In this document: positions 50,936 to 59,895 of the stretch, piece after piece
How the letters are laid out: every line of letters begins with the position of its first letter
Position numbering within the stretch: the stretch's first letter is position 1
Source: Tistrella mobilis
GTDB lineage: Bacteria > Pseudomonadota > Alphaproteobacteria > Tistrellales > Tistrellaceae
Length of the DNA: 64,000 bases
Assembly: GCF_039634785.1 (NCBI RefSeq)
Contig: NZ_JBBIAB010000004.1
Span: forward strand, 186,001-250,000
Direction of reading: 5' to 3'
Notes under the pieces: generated by a model
The model's input: the letters and a program-made list of their open reading frames with translations, nothing else
Told to the model about the DNA's origin: nothing
Databases searched by the model: none
Made by a program: the position numbers and the translations under genes

Positions 50936-52012
50936 ATGAAGCTTTTTTCCTGCCAGAACTGCAGCCAGACCCTGTTCTTCGAGAACACAACCTGCCTGCG
51001 CTGCGGGCACCGGCTGGGCTATCTGCCGGATGCCACGACGTTGAGCGCGCTGGAACCCGAAACCGGCGGGCGCTGGCGGCCGCTGGCGATGCCCGATCAG
51101 ATGTTCCGCTTCTGCGCCAATGCCACCCACGACGCCTGCAACTGGCTGATCCCGACCAGCAGCCCGCATGCCTGGTGCAAGGCCTGCCGGCTGAACCGCA
51201 CCGTGCCGGACCTTGCCGTGCCGGCCAATCTCGCCGCCTGGCAGAGGCTGGAGGTCGCCAAGCACCGGCTGATCTATGCCCTGCTCCGCCTGGGCCTGCC
51301 GGTCGCGGCCAAATGGGAGGATCCGGTCGGGGGGCTTGCCTTCAACTTCCTGGCCGATGTCGACCCCGAGGCGCCGCGGATCATGACCGGCCATGCCGAG
51401 GGGCTGGTCACCATCAACGTCGCCGAGGCCGATGATGCCGAGCGCGAGCGGATCCGCCGCGACATGGGCGAACCCTACCGCACCCTGCTCGGCCATTTCC
51501 GCCACGAGATCGGCCATTATTACTGGAACCGGTTGATCCGCGACGCCGATCCGTCATTGGGCCGGCTGGACCGGTTCCGGGCGATGTTCGGCGACGAGAG
51601 CTGCGACTATGCCGAAGCGCTGGCCCGCAACTATGCCGAAGGCCCGCCGGCCGACTGGCAGGAACGTTTCGTGTCGACCTATGCCGCCTCTCACCCCTGG
51701 GAGGATTTCGCCGAGACCTGGGCGCATTACCTTCACATCGTCGACACGCTGGAAACGGCGCATGCCTTCGGCATCCGCCTGAAGCCGCAGAACATCCTGG
51801 ATCCCGCCGCCCCCAGCGACGTCGCCTATGATTTCGATGCCTACCGCCAGCGCGATTTCGCACCGCTGATCGAGGCCTGGCTGCCGCTGACCTATGCCGT
51901 CAACAGCCTGAACCGCAGCATGGGCCAGCAGGATCTCTATCCCTTCGTGCTGGCCCCCGCCGTGATCGACAAGCTGCGTTTCGTCCACGATCTGATCCGC
52001 GAGGCGGGCTGA
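50936..52012 (+). CDS. Zinc-ribbon putative metallopeptidase
   Basis: This is a 358-residue protein. It has an N-terminal zinc ribbon with two CxxC pairs ('CQNCSQTLFFENTTCLRCGH', residues 6-25), a central domain with further cysteines ('WCKACRL' near 84), and the metal site 'HFRHEIGHYYWNRLI' near residue 187 (HEXXH). It matches the 'putative zinc-binding metallopeptidase' family. A conserved downstream 'PWEDFAETWAHYLH' may supply the third ligand. Substrate unknown. The ATG at 50936 starts directly at the ribbon; there is no signal peptide, so it is cytoplasmic. Confidence 0.85.
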   Translation: MKLFSCQNCSQTLFFENTTCLRCGHRLGYLPDATTLSALEPETGGRWRPLAMPDQMFRFCANATHDACNWLIPTSSPHAWCKACRLNRTVPDLAVPANLAAWQRLEVAKHRLIYALLRLGLPVAAKWEDPVGGLAFNFLADVDPEAPRIMTGHAEGLVTINVAEADDAERERIRRDMGEPYRTLLGHFRHEIGHYYWNRLIRDADPSLGRLDRFRAMFGDESCDYAEALARNYAEGPPADWQERFVSTYAASHPWEDFAETWAHYLHIVDTLETAHAFGIRLKPQNILDPAAPSDVAYDFDAYRQRDFAPLIEAWLPLTYAVNSLNRSMGQQDLYPFVLAPAVIDKLRFVHDLIREAG

Positions 52013-52062
52013 CGCCGCCCGGACCAGGGCTCCCTCGCCCAGCCCCCACTCGACCAGCCCCC

Positions 52063-52965
52063 TCAGGCCTCGGTATCGCCTGCCGCAGTCTCGATCGCGG
52101 CTTCGGCAATGGCGCGGGCCAGGGGCGTATCGGCCTGGGCCTGCCAGGAGACGGTAAAATCCATCCCCGGCAGCATGGCGGCGGCATCGGCTTCCACCAG
52201 ATGCAGGGCGCCGGACGCCAGTTCCTCGCGCACGATCCGGGGCGGGATGGCGCTGATCCCGATCCCGTCCAGGGTCATCCGCACGATGGTGGCGAGCGAG
52301 CTGGAGCCGTAGATCCGCGGCCGGCGGCCGGGCAGGCCGTGCATCATGTCCTGAATGGCGATATAGGGCCGGCTGAGCCGCGGATAGGTGATGATCGGCC
52401 AGTTGGCGAGGGTGTCGAGCGTGACCGCGCCGTCGCGCGGCAGCCCGAGCCTGGGGCTCGCCACCCAGGCCAGGGGATAGTGGCAGAGCGGCCGGTTCTG
52501 CACCGTCGGCTGGCTGACCGGTCCCAGCAGGAAAGCGATGTCCAGCCCGCGATTGACCAGCCCGTCACGCAGGTTGAGCGAGGTATCGACCTCCAGCTCC
52601 AGCGTGACACCCGGGTAATGCTTGTGGATCCGCTCGATCAGTCGCGGCAGCCAGGTGTGGACGATGGTCTCGGCCGCCCCCATGCGGATGGTGCCGCCCA
52701 GCCCCGAAATATCGGCCACAGCCGAGAGCATCGAGGCCCTGAGCCCCAGCAGCCGTTCGGCATAGTCCAGCAGCACCCGCCCTTTCGAGGTGAGCGTCAC
52801 ATTGCGGGCGCTGCGATCGAAGAGCTGGACGCCCAGCTCCTGCTCCAGCTTGGCGATACGCGCTGAAACCGAGGGTTGTGCCGCATTCAGCTTGTCCGCC
52901 GCCGCCCGGAAACTGCCGAGGCGGGCGATCCAGACGAAGCTCTCCAGGCTGCGGAAATCGACCAT
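52063..52965 (-). CDS. LysR-family transcriptional regulator
   Basis: This is a 300-residue LysR protein with the N-terminal HTH ('GSFRAAADKLNAAQPSVSAR', residues 17-36) and a type 2 periplasmic-like effector domain (about 90-295). It is divergent from the lipoprotein gene, with 149 bases between the starts. The ligand and target genes are not apparent, and no biosynthetic neighbour suggests them. Confidence 0.9.
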   Translation of the reverse strand: MVDFRSLESFVWIARLGSFRAAADKLNAAQPSVSARIAKLEQELGVQLFDRSARNVTLTSKGRVLLDYAERLLGLRASMLSAVADISGLGGTIRMGAAETIVHTWLPRLIERIHKHYPGVTLELEVDTSLNLRDGLVNRGLDIAFLLGPVSQPTVQNRPLCHYPLAWVASPRLGLPRDGAVTLDTLANWPIITYPRLSRPYIAIQDMMHGLPGRRPRIYGSSSLATIVRMTLDGIGISAIPPRIVREELASGALHLVEADAAAMLPGMDFTVSWQAQADTPLARAIAEAAIETAAGDTEA

Positions 52966-53044
52966 GGCGGCAGTCTAGGCTTTCGGCCGCGTCGCGCAAG
53001 CCGCCATAGAGGCCGATCGTCCCCCGCCCCACACGCCCTTATGG

Positions 53045-53072
53045 TTGACAGAACAGGTGACCATGATACCGT
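53045..53072 (+). promoter_or_regulatory. Sigma-70-like promoter of the lipoprotein gene
   Basis: A consensus TTGACA (53045-53050) is followed after 16 bases by TACCGT (53067-53072), preceded by TGA, as in an extended -10 element. It lies about 40 bases before the lipoprotein start and is in the AT-rich part of the gap. Confidence 0.45.
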
Positions 53073-53114
53073 TTATGCATATTATTCAGGTCTTCACCAG
53101 ATGTGAGTCCGGGC

Positions 53115-54182
53115 ATGCACAGAGAAATCAAGAGGCTCCTGGTCGTCGCGACGACCGCACTCGCGATCAGTGGCTGTGCCGGCATCTATATTCCCAATGT
53201 GCCCAAAGTCGAGGTCGGCTCGGTGCCGTCGACGATGCCGCGTTACGAGATTGCCGACCTGGTGTCTTCTGCGAACAAGACGATCACCACGTGGAATGCC
53301 AACTACGTCGAGTCCGCACGCTACTCCGATCTGTATTCAATCGGCCTGATCGGGCTTGCCGGCGCAGGCGTTTCGGCTCTGGCTTTCGGGGCGCCGACGG
53401 ATCTGTCGATCGGCATCGCGATCGGTGCCGGTCTGCTGGGCATTACCCGCGACTATGTGGCCCCGCCCGGACTCGACCTGCTCTATATCTCGGGCGTGGC
53501 AGCGCTGCAGTGCTTCGTGAGCGAGGCGATCCGCTTTCCGCCTTACGCCAGCGAGGCCCAGGCCAAGGCCCTGGTCCAGGCGGCGACGGACCAGAACCGC
53601 CCCGGCTACCAGGCAGCAGAGGCGATCAACACCACCCGCTTCAAAGAATGGGCAGACTTCGTCGAGGCCGCACATTCTCTCAAACAGGCAACGATCAACG
53701 CACGTGCGGCCTATGACGGATCGTCGGATGCGGCAGCGGTCCGGGTTCTGGCCGCGACACTGGCCGAAGCCGACAAGCTGAACGCCATCACTCGCGACGA
53801 ATATGCGGCCTGGGGCGAGCGTCAGAGCCGGCTGACCGGAGCCTTGCAGCGGATCTATGTCGAGATCCCGAAACGGGTGCGAAGTGGCCGGGGCATCGAC
53901 TATCAGACGATCTATTCGGCACTTGCGGCCCGGGCCCTGCCGGGCCAGGCGGGGGGTGCGGCCGCCTCGGCGTCCTCCCCCGAAGCGGCAATCGCGCAGG
54001 CGCGTGCAACCACCGACGCGATGGCCCTGGCCAGCAGAAGCCAGAAGGATACACAGGGTATTAACTATACCGAGGTGCTTCAAAAGCTGTCCGGAGCCGT
54101 CGACGACTATCAGGCCGCCTATCGGGCCTACGCGCCGACGCTGAACCGGGCCGATGACTGCATCAAGCTGATCGGGGGCTAG
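53115..54182 (+). CDS. Lipoprotein of unknown family
   Basis: This is a protein of about 355 residues with a lipoprotein signal peptide and lipobox 'LAISGCAG' (Cys near residue 21). Two glycine-rich hydrophobic stretches follow ('GLIGLAGAGVSALAFG' and 'IGIAIGAGLLGI' near 78-110), and the rest is mostly helical and Ala-rich. I do not recognise a family. The ATG at 53115 was chosen; a GTG at 53103 is an alternative. The 3' end overlaps the convergent diguanylate cyclase gene by 20 bases. Confidence 0.75.
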   Translation: MHREIKRLLVVATTALAISGCAGIYIPNVPKVEVGSVPSTMPRYEIADLVSSANKTITTWNANYVESARYSDLYSIGLIGLAGAGVSALAFGAPTDLSIGIAIGAGLLGITRDYVAPPGLDLLYISGVAALQCFVSEAIRFPPYASEAQAKALVQAATDQNRPGYQAAEAINTTRFKEWADFVEAAHSLKQATINARAAYDGSSDAAAVRVLAATLAEADKLNAITRDEYAAWGERQSRLTGALQRIYVEIPKRVRSGRGIDYQTIYSALAARALPGQAGGAAASASSPEAAIAQARATTDAMALASRSQKDTQGINYTEVLQKLSGAVDDYQAAYRAYAPTLNRADDCIKLIGG

Positions 54183-55107
54183 ATCCGTCGTCACCGGCCC
54201 GCGCCACCCGATCGCGGCCGGCCGCCTTGGCGGCGTAAAGGGCGGCATCGGCGGCTGCGATCAGGGCATCACGGTCGCGATGGCTGCCGTGATCGACGGC
54301 CGGCAGGCTGGCGACCCCCAGGCTGATGGTCACATGGCCCCAGGGCACACCGTCATGGGGGATCGTCTGGTCGGCCACCGCGCAGCGCATCCGCTCGGCG
54401 ACATCGGCGGCACCATCGGTGCCGGTTCCGGGCAGGATGGCGACGAATTCCTCGCCACCATAGCGGCACAGCTCGTCCTCGCCCCGGCCCAGCGCCGCCG
54501 ATGCGGCCTGCGCCACCAGGCGCAGACAGTCATCGCCGGCCGGATGGCCATAGCGGTCGTTATAGGATTTGAACCGGTCGATATCGGCCATCACGATCGA
54601 CAGCGCCTGCCCGCCACGTCGGGCACGGCGAACCTCGCGCGCCAGGGCGGCATCCAGATAGCGGCGGGACGGAATGCCGGTCAGGTGATCTTCCCAGACC
54701 CGCGCCTTCAGCCGCCGGTTTGTTTCGGACAGGCGCCGTTCAACCCGCTTCAACCGGCTGATATCGGTGAAGGCGACCACAACGGCCGCCACCTCGCCCG
54801 TGTCGTTGCGGACCGCACGGACCGATACCTGATACTGCCGATCGCCGAATGTCACCTGGTGATCCGGAATCTCCAGGCCCGCTTCAGCCAACCAGAGGTC
54901 ACGTGCCATGTTACGGATTGCGTCGGGATGGATGTACGCCACCTGCTGGCCCAGCATCGCCTCTGGCGGGCCCTTCTGCAGGACTGCGGTCGCGGGATTG
55001 GCGGCGAGAATGCGGCCGTCGCGACCGATCAGCATCACCGCGACCGGCAGCGCCGCAAACAGCGCCGGCAGCGAGATCGCGGTCTCACCGGTCAGGATAT
55101 TGGCCAT
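54163..55107 (-). CDS. PAS-GGDEF diguanylate cyclase
   Basis: This is a 314-residue protein with a PAS domain (about 12-120) and a C-terminal GGDEF domain (about 140-305). The active-site motif reads GGEEF at 217-221, which is catalytically competent. An RGED I-site at 208-211, five residues before it, predicts feedback inhibition by c-di-GMP. It has no membrane segment and so is cytoplasmic. The ATG at 55107 follows GGGAGGGG; longer frames upstream are a shadow of the neighbouring acetoacetyl-CoA synthetase. It makes c-di-GMP from two GTP. Confidence 0.9.
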   Translation of the reverse strand: MANILTGETAISLPALFAALPVAVMLIGRDGRILAANPATAVLQKGPPEAMLGQQVAYIHPDAIRNMARDLWLAEAGLEIPDHQVTFGDRQYQVSVRAVRNDTGEVAAVVVAFTDISRLKRVERRLSETNRRLKARVWEDHLTGIPSRRYLDAALAREVRRARRGGQALSIVMADIDRFKSYNDRYGHPAGDDCLRLVAQAASAALGRGEDELCRYGGEEFVAILPGTGTDGAADVAERMRCAVADQTIPHDGVPWGHVTISLGVASLPAVDHGSHRDRDALIAAADAALYAAKAAGRDRVARAGDDGSSPRSA

Positions 55108-55247
55108 CCATTCCCCTCCCCAGCCGGCCCCTCCGCAACCAGCTGGTCGGGCCGTCATGAGGTTAGAATATGGGCCGCCCCGGATAAGAAACCATGAAGA
55201 GTTCAGAGGAAACGCCCCGCCGCGCGGGCGGCGGGGCAAAGCCCGAC

Positions 55248-57275
55248 TCAGGCCGCAGTCTCTTCCGCATCGCGGATCCGGCGGCGGACCTCGTCGGCAT
55301 AGGCGACGAAGACGTCGAGGCTTTCCGGGTTGCGCATGGCCCCCGGATTGGCCGCCTTCTCGATCGGCGCCCCCATCAGGATGCGGCGCACCGGCACCTC
55401 GATCTTCTTGCCGGTCAGCGTGTAGGGCACGTCGGGGATCTCGACGATCACATCGGGCACATGGCGGGGGGAGCAGGCCTCGCGGATCTCGCGGCGGATC
55501 CGGTTCTGCAGCGCCTCGTCCAGGCTCGCCCCCTCTTCCAGCGACACGAAGAGCGGCATGAAGAACCGGCCATGAGGCAGGTCCAGGTTCACGATCAGGC
55601 TGTCGCGCACGCCGGGCAGATTGTCGACCACGCGATAGACCTCCGCCGTGCCGATGCGGATGCCGTGACGGTTGAGCGTGCTGTCCGACCGGCCATAGAT
55701 CACCGCAGTGCCGCGCTTGGTGATCTTCAGGAAGTCGCCATGGCGCCACCAGCCGGGATACATCTCGAAATAGCTTTCGCGATAGCGGCTACCGTCCTCG
55801 TCGTTCCAGAACATGACCGGCATCGAGGGCATCGGCCGGCGGATCACCAGCTCGCCCACCTCGCCGATCAATTCACGGCCCTCGTCGTCCAGCGCCGCGA
55901 CATCGACGCCGAGCGCCCGCGCCTGCATCTCGCCGGCATTGACCGGCAGAATGACCGATCCGCCGACGAAGGCGGCGCAGGTGTCGGTGCCGCCGCTGAT
56001 CGCGTTCAGCCACAGATCCCGCTTCACCTTTTCGTAGACGAAGGCATAGCCCTCGGGCGGCAGCGGCGAGCCGGTGGAGCCGATCGAGCGCAGGGCCGAC
56101 AGGTCGAACATGGCGCCGGGCTCGACCCCGGCGGCGGCCTGGGCCGTCAGCCAGGCGGCCGAGGTGCCGAAGACGTTGAGCTTCGTCTTCTCGATCAGCC
56201 GCCAGAGCGGATAGGGGTCGGGCCAGGCCGGGTTGCCGTCATAGATCACCAGCGTCGCGCCGACCAGCAGCCCCGACAGCTGGCTGTTCCACATCGTCCA
56301 GCCGGTGGTGGTGAACCACATGAAGCGGTCGCCCGGATTGAGATCGCCAGCAAGGCCGTGGCTCTTCACATGCTCCAGCACGATGCCGCCATGGCTGTGG
56401 ACGATGCCCTTGGGCAGGCCGGTGGTGCCGCTGGAATACTGAATCCAGAGCGGGTGTTCGAACGGCACCTCTTCGAATTCCTGGGTCGCGGCAAGGGCCA
56501 TCGCCTCGGGCCCCTCGACCAGATCGTCCCAGAGCACGGCGCTCTCGACAGGCAAGCTGCGATCGGCCGGGTTCAGATAGGGCAGGAAGACCAGATGCTC
56601 GGCATCGGGCAGATGTTCGAAGATCTGCTTCACCACCGCCCGCCGGTCGAACTGCCGGCCGCTATAGGCATAGCCGTCCACCGCGAACACCACTTTCGGC
56701 CGGATCTGGCCGAAACGGTCGAGCACCGATCGGGTGCCGAAGTCGGGCGAGCAGCTGGACCAGATGGCGCCGACGCCGGTCGCCGCCAGGCAGGCGATCG
56801 CCGCCTCGGGCGTGTTGGGCAGATAGGCCGCGACCCGGTCGCCGGGCTTCACGCCCATGGCGCGCAGCCGGCCCATCAGCGCCCGCACCTTCACCTCGAA
56901 CGCGTCCCAGGTCAGCGCCTGGAGCGGGCGGACTTCCGACTGGTGGAAGATCGCGACCTCGCCCGGCCGGGCCTGATCGAAGGCGACCCGGGCATAGTTG
57001 ATCGTCGCCCCCGGAAACCACACCGCCCCCGGCATCTCTTCCGAGGCGATCGCGGTTTCGGCCGGGCTGGAGAAGCGGATGCCGAAGCGGTCGATCAGCG
57101 CCTGCCAGAAGGCCGCGGGCTCGGTCACCGACCAGCGGCGCAGCGCCTCGTAATCGCCGGTTTCGACGCCGCGCTCGGCCGCGAGCCAGCGCATGAAATC
57201 TGTGATGCGCGCGGCCTCGACGGTCTCGGCCGAGGGGCGCCAGAGTTCGGCGCCCTCTTCGATACGCATGGGCAT
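55248..57275 (-). CDS. Acetoacetate--CoA ligase
   Basis: This is a 675-residue AMP-forming ligase of the acetoacetyl-CoA synthetase subgroup. Motifs are 'WIQYSSGTTGLPKGIVHSHG' near residue 272, 'NAISGGTDTCAAFVGG' near 412 and 'GRSDSTLNRHGIRIGTAEVY' near 525. The catalytic Lys is in 'LTGKKIEVPVRRIL' near 622. The family converts acetoacetate, ATP and CoA to acetoacetyl-CoA for ketone-body or polyhydroxybutyrate metabolism. It is a single-gene unit divergent from the gamma-glutamylcyclotransferase gene. Confidence 0.92.
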   Translation of the reverse strand: MPMRIEEGAELWRPSAETVEAARITDFMRWLAAERGVETGDYEALRRWSVTEPAAFWQALIDRFGIRFSSPAETAIASEEMPGAVWFPGATINYARVAFDQARPGEVAIFHQSEVRPLQALTWDAFEVKVRALMGRLRAMGVKPGDRVAAYLPNTPEAAIACLAATGVGAIWSSCSPDFGTRSVLDRFGQIRPKVVFAVDGYAYSGRQFDRRAVVKQIFEHLPDAEHLVFLPYLNPADRSLPVESAVLWDDLVEGPEAMALAATQEFEEVPFEHPLWIQYSSGTTGLPKGIVHSHGGIVLEHVKSHGLAGDLNPGDRFMWFTTTGWTMWNSQLSGLLVGATLVIYDGNPAWPDPYPLWRLIEKTKLNVFGTSAAWLTAQAAAGVEPGAMFDLSALRSIGSTGSPLPPEGYAFVYEKVKRDLWLNAISGGTDTCAAFVGGSVILPVNAGEMQARALGVDVAALDDEGRELIGEVGELVIRRPMPSMPVMFWNDEDGSRYRESYFEMYPGWWRHGDFLKITKRGTAVIYGRSDSTLNRHGIRIGTAEVYRVVDNLPGVRDSLIVNLDLPHGRFFMPLFVSLEEGASLDEALQNRIRREIREACSPRHVPDVIVEIPDVPYTLTGKKIEVPVRRILMGAPIEKAANPGAMRNPESLDVFVAYADEVRRRIRDAEETAA

Positions 57276-57536
57276 GTGCTTCCTCCTGGGGCGCGGCCCT
57301 CGGCTATGCCGGTCTTCACCGGCCGTTTCCCTGCCCGGGGCCGTTCGTGTCGTCCAAGTGTTAGCCTCTGAGAGGCAAGATACGCAAGACTGTTGTATTA
57401 TTTCGCATGCCGATCAATTGCGCTCGCCGCTGCGGCGCGCCGAGACAAAAGGTCGCTGCGTCGCTATACTGTCATTCTCCACGGGGCCTGCGCCACACTT
57501 CCGCAGGCCGCCGGCCATCATCGGTGACGCCACGGC

Positions 57537-58376
57537 ATGACCTCACCCGACAACGGGCGTGCGGCCGCCCTTTCCGAGACCACCGCCGCAGCGGCTTCGG
57601 GAACCACCACCGGCTCCGGAACGATTGGCTCCGGAATGGCCGACGGACCGCTCGCCGGCGGCGGGCCGCATGGCGTCACCCGCGAAATGTTGCAGGCCGA
57701 CGAGATCCGCCGCCGCTTCGCCCGGCTTTATCCGCACATCCATATTCTGGACGATGCCGAGCTGGCGCAATCGCTGGAAGAGATGCTCGACACCGCCCCG
57801 CCCGGCGCATTCGCGGGCGGCGCGCCGCGGCTGTTCGGCTATGGCTCGCTGATGTGGAACCCCTGCGTGGCGATCACCGAGCGGCGGCGCGCGCGGGTGG
57901 TGGGGTTGCACCGCAGCTTCTGCCTGTGGATGCCCTTCGGCCGCGGCACGCCCGATCAGCCCGGGCTGATGCTGGCGCTCGACCGCGGCGGGTCGTGCAC
58001 CGCTATGACCCTGATGCCCGACCCGGCCGACTGGCGCGCCGAACTTGCCCTGATCTGGCGGCGCGAGATGCTGACCGCCTCTTACCTGCCGCGCTGGGTA
58101 TCGGCCCAGACACCAGAGGGGCCCGTGCCGGCCCTGACTTTCGTGATCAACCCCGCCCATGAACGCTATGCCGGCCGGCTGACCGAAGACCAGACCGCCC
58201 GGATCATCGCCCATGCCACCGGCGAGCTGGGCTCGTCGGCCGACTATCTGCGGGCCTGCGTGGGGGCGCTCGACGCCGCCGGCATCCACGACCGGCGCAT
58301 GGTCGCCCTGCTATCACGGGTGGAATACCACCAACAGGCGTACACGGATATGCCCGAAGACATCAGTGGTCGCTGA
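57537..58376 (+). CDS. Gamma-glutamylcyclotransferase (ChaC-like)
   Basis: This is a 279-residue protein with a low-complexity N-terminal stretch (1-45), then a ChaC domain from about residue 98 to 260. It begins 'LFGYGSLMWNP', the family's phosphate/substrate loop, and contains 'VVGLHRSFCLWMPFGRGTPD' and 'LPRWVSAQ'. ChaC proteins degrade glutathione to 5-oxoproline and Cys-Gly. The start is supported by the lack of other in-frame starts before the domain except around residue 34. Confidence 0.9.
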   Translation: MTSPDNGRAAALSETTAAAASGTTTGSGTIGSGMADGPLAGGGPHGVTREMLQADEIRRRFARLYPHIHILDDAELAQSLEEMLDTAPPGAFAGGAPRLFGYGSLMWNPCVAITERRRARVVGLHRSFCLWMPFGRGTPDQPGLMLALDRGGSCTAMTLMPDPADWRAELALIWRREMLTASYLPRWVSAQTPEGPVPALTFVINPAHERYAGRLTEDQTARIIAHATGELGSSADYLRACVGALDAAGIHDRRMVALLSRVEYHQQAYTDMPEDISGR

Positions 58377-58503
58377 GTCCCATATTCGTCACGCGGAATG
58401 CTGTGGACAGGACCGTCACCACGGGTTAACCAGGACACATCATGCGCCCTGCACTGTGGAACGGGCGCGCCACCGCGGGCGGCGACCGGGCCGCGCAGGA
58501 GAG

Positions 58504-59781
58504 ATGACGTTCGACCTGACCACCGACCGGCGGAAAATCGAGACGCTGCGCCGCTATCGGGTTCTCGGATCGGAGTCTGCGCCGGCGTTGAGCCAGCTGG
58601 TAACGGCCGCGGCCTCGGCGCTTGACGCAACCGCCGGTCTGTTGGTCGGGCTGGATGAACGCGGCCCGCGTGTCCTTGCGGGCACACAGGCCGATGGGCG
58701 CGGCAGCCCCGGTTCCCAGGACCTGTTCGCCCGGGTGACACGTCAGCTGGGCGGCGAAGGTGATGAGGATCTGCTGCTGGCCGCGATCCGGGCGAAAGAC
58801 GGCACCACGATCGCCGTTCTGGCGCTGGACGGCTGCCCGCGCATGGATGCCCACGCCACCGCCGTTCTGCAGCGGCAGCTCGACGCCCTGGGCGCGGTGA
58901 TGGATCTGGGCGTGACGGTGGCGACCGCCCTCGATCAGGCCGACCGCCTGGCCGCACACGAGGCCGAACTGACCCATCAGAGCAGCCTTCTGGAACAGCA
59001 GGCGGAAGAACTGGTCCGGCTGGCCGAGGAAAACTACGCCCAGCGGCTGTCGGCCGAAGGCGCCTTTCAGCAGAAATCGCTGTTTCTGGCCACGCTGACC
59101 CACGAGCTGCGCACGCCGCTGACCGCGATCATCGGTTTTGCCGAGCTGATGGAACAGCAGGTTCTGGGACCGATCGGCAACGAGACCTATCTGGGCTATC
59201 TGAACTCGATCCACGGCAGCGGCAAGCACCTGCTCTCGATCATCAACGACCTGCTCGACATGGCCAAGATCGAGGCCGGCAAATACGACGTCACACCAAC
59301 CGCCATGGCCGCCAATCCGGTGCTGTCGCAGACCATTCGCGTGGTCGGCGGGCTTGCGATCGAAAAGCGGGTGCGGATCGCCTGGACGCCGCTGCGCCCC
59401 TCGCCCGAGATCGTCGCCGACGATCGGGCACTCAAGCAGGTGATGCTGAACCTGCTGTCGAACGCCATCAAATACAGCCCGCCCGGCGGGTCGATCACCG
59501 TCGACAACCGGGTGCAGAACGATCGCTTCATCGTGGCGATCAGCGATGAAGGCCCCGGCATCGCTCCGGAAGATCTGGCGCGGCTGATGCGCCCCTACGA
59601 GCAGGCCCGCAACGGCGGCGCCGAAACCCAGGTCAAGGGCACCGGGCTCGGCCTGACGATCAGCCGCATGCTGGTGGAATTGCAGGGCGGCACGCTGACG
59701 CTTGAAAGCACCGAGGGCCGGGGCACCACCTCGTGCTTCGACCTGCCGCTGGCCGCACCCGACGCCCGACGGGCGGACTGA
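58504..59781 (+). CDS. Soluble sensor histidine kinase
   Basis: This is a 425-residue protein without membrane helices. The N-terminal 140 or so residues look GAF-like. A coiled-coil linker follows (about 150-190), then a HisKA box 'LATLTHELRTPLTAIIGFAE' (His near 201) and an HATPase domain with N ('LNLLSNAIKYSPPGG'), G1 ('DEGPGIAP') and G2 ('GTGLGLTISRML') boxes. It probably senses a cytoplasmic signal. No response regulator is next to it. The ATG at 58504 follows CAGGAGAG. It is directly upstream of the flagellar genes. Confidence 0.88.
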   Translation: MTFDLTTDRRKIETLRRYRVLGSESAPALSQLVTAAASALDATAGLLVGLDERGPRVLAGTQADGRGSPGSQDLFARVTRQLGGEGDEDLLLAAIRAKDGTTIAVLALDGCPRMDAHATAVLQRQLDALGAVMDLGVTVATALDQADRLAAHEAELTHQSSLLEQQAEELVRLAEENYAQRLSAEGAFQQKSLFLATLTHELRTPLTAIIGFAELMEQQVLGPIGNETYLGYLNSIHGSGKHLLSIINDLLDMAKIEAGKYDVTPTAMAANPVLSQTIRVVGGLAIEKRVRIAWTPLRPSPEIVADDRALKQVMLNLLSNAIKYSPPGGSITVDNRVQNDRFIVAISDEGPGIAPEDLARLMRPYEQARNGGAETQVKGTGLGLTISRMLVELQGGTLTLESTEGRGTTSCFDLPLAAPDARRAD

Positions 59782-59815
59782 CCTCTCGCGCACACCCGCA
59801 TATCCGACCCGTGAC

Positions 59816-59831
59816 TGGCACGGTACTTGCT
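59816..59831 (+). promoter_or_regulatory. Sigma-54 promoter upstream of fliK
   Basis: TGGCACGGTACTTGCT matches the -24/-12 consensus (TGGCACG-N4-TTGCW) at every consensus position. It lies 64 bases upstream of the fliK ATG. Sigma-54 promoters are common for hook and basal-body genes, so the fliK-flgD-flgE unit is likely activated by a FlbD/FleQ-type enhancer protein. No activator site was searched for. Confidence 0.8.
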
Positions 59832-59895
59832 GTTTCCGGGGGCGCACGCATTCCCGACCGTCGGGGTGCGGCCCCCCGGTCGAAAGCCGTTGCCG

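Noticed and set aside
48447-50990. 847-codon minus-strand frame opposite trpE(G)
   Set aside because: It is a shadow of trpE(G), which has unmistakable motifs; the frame itself is Gly/Arg/His-rich and featureless.
57361-57410. Small hairpin and AT-rich patch between the acetoacetate ligase and ChaC genes as an operator
   Set aside because: The arms are only 5 bp and no paired regulator is nearby; more likely just promoter sequence for the two divergent genes.
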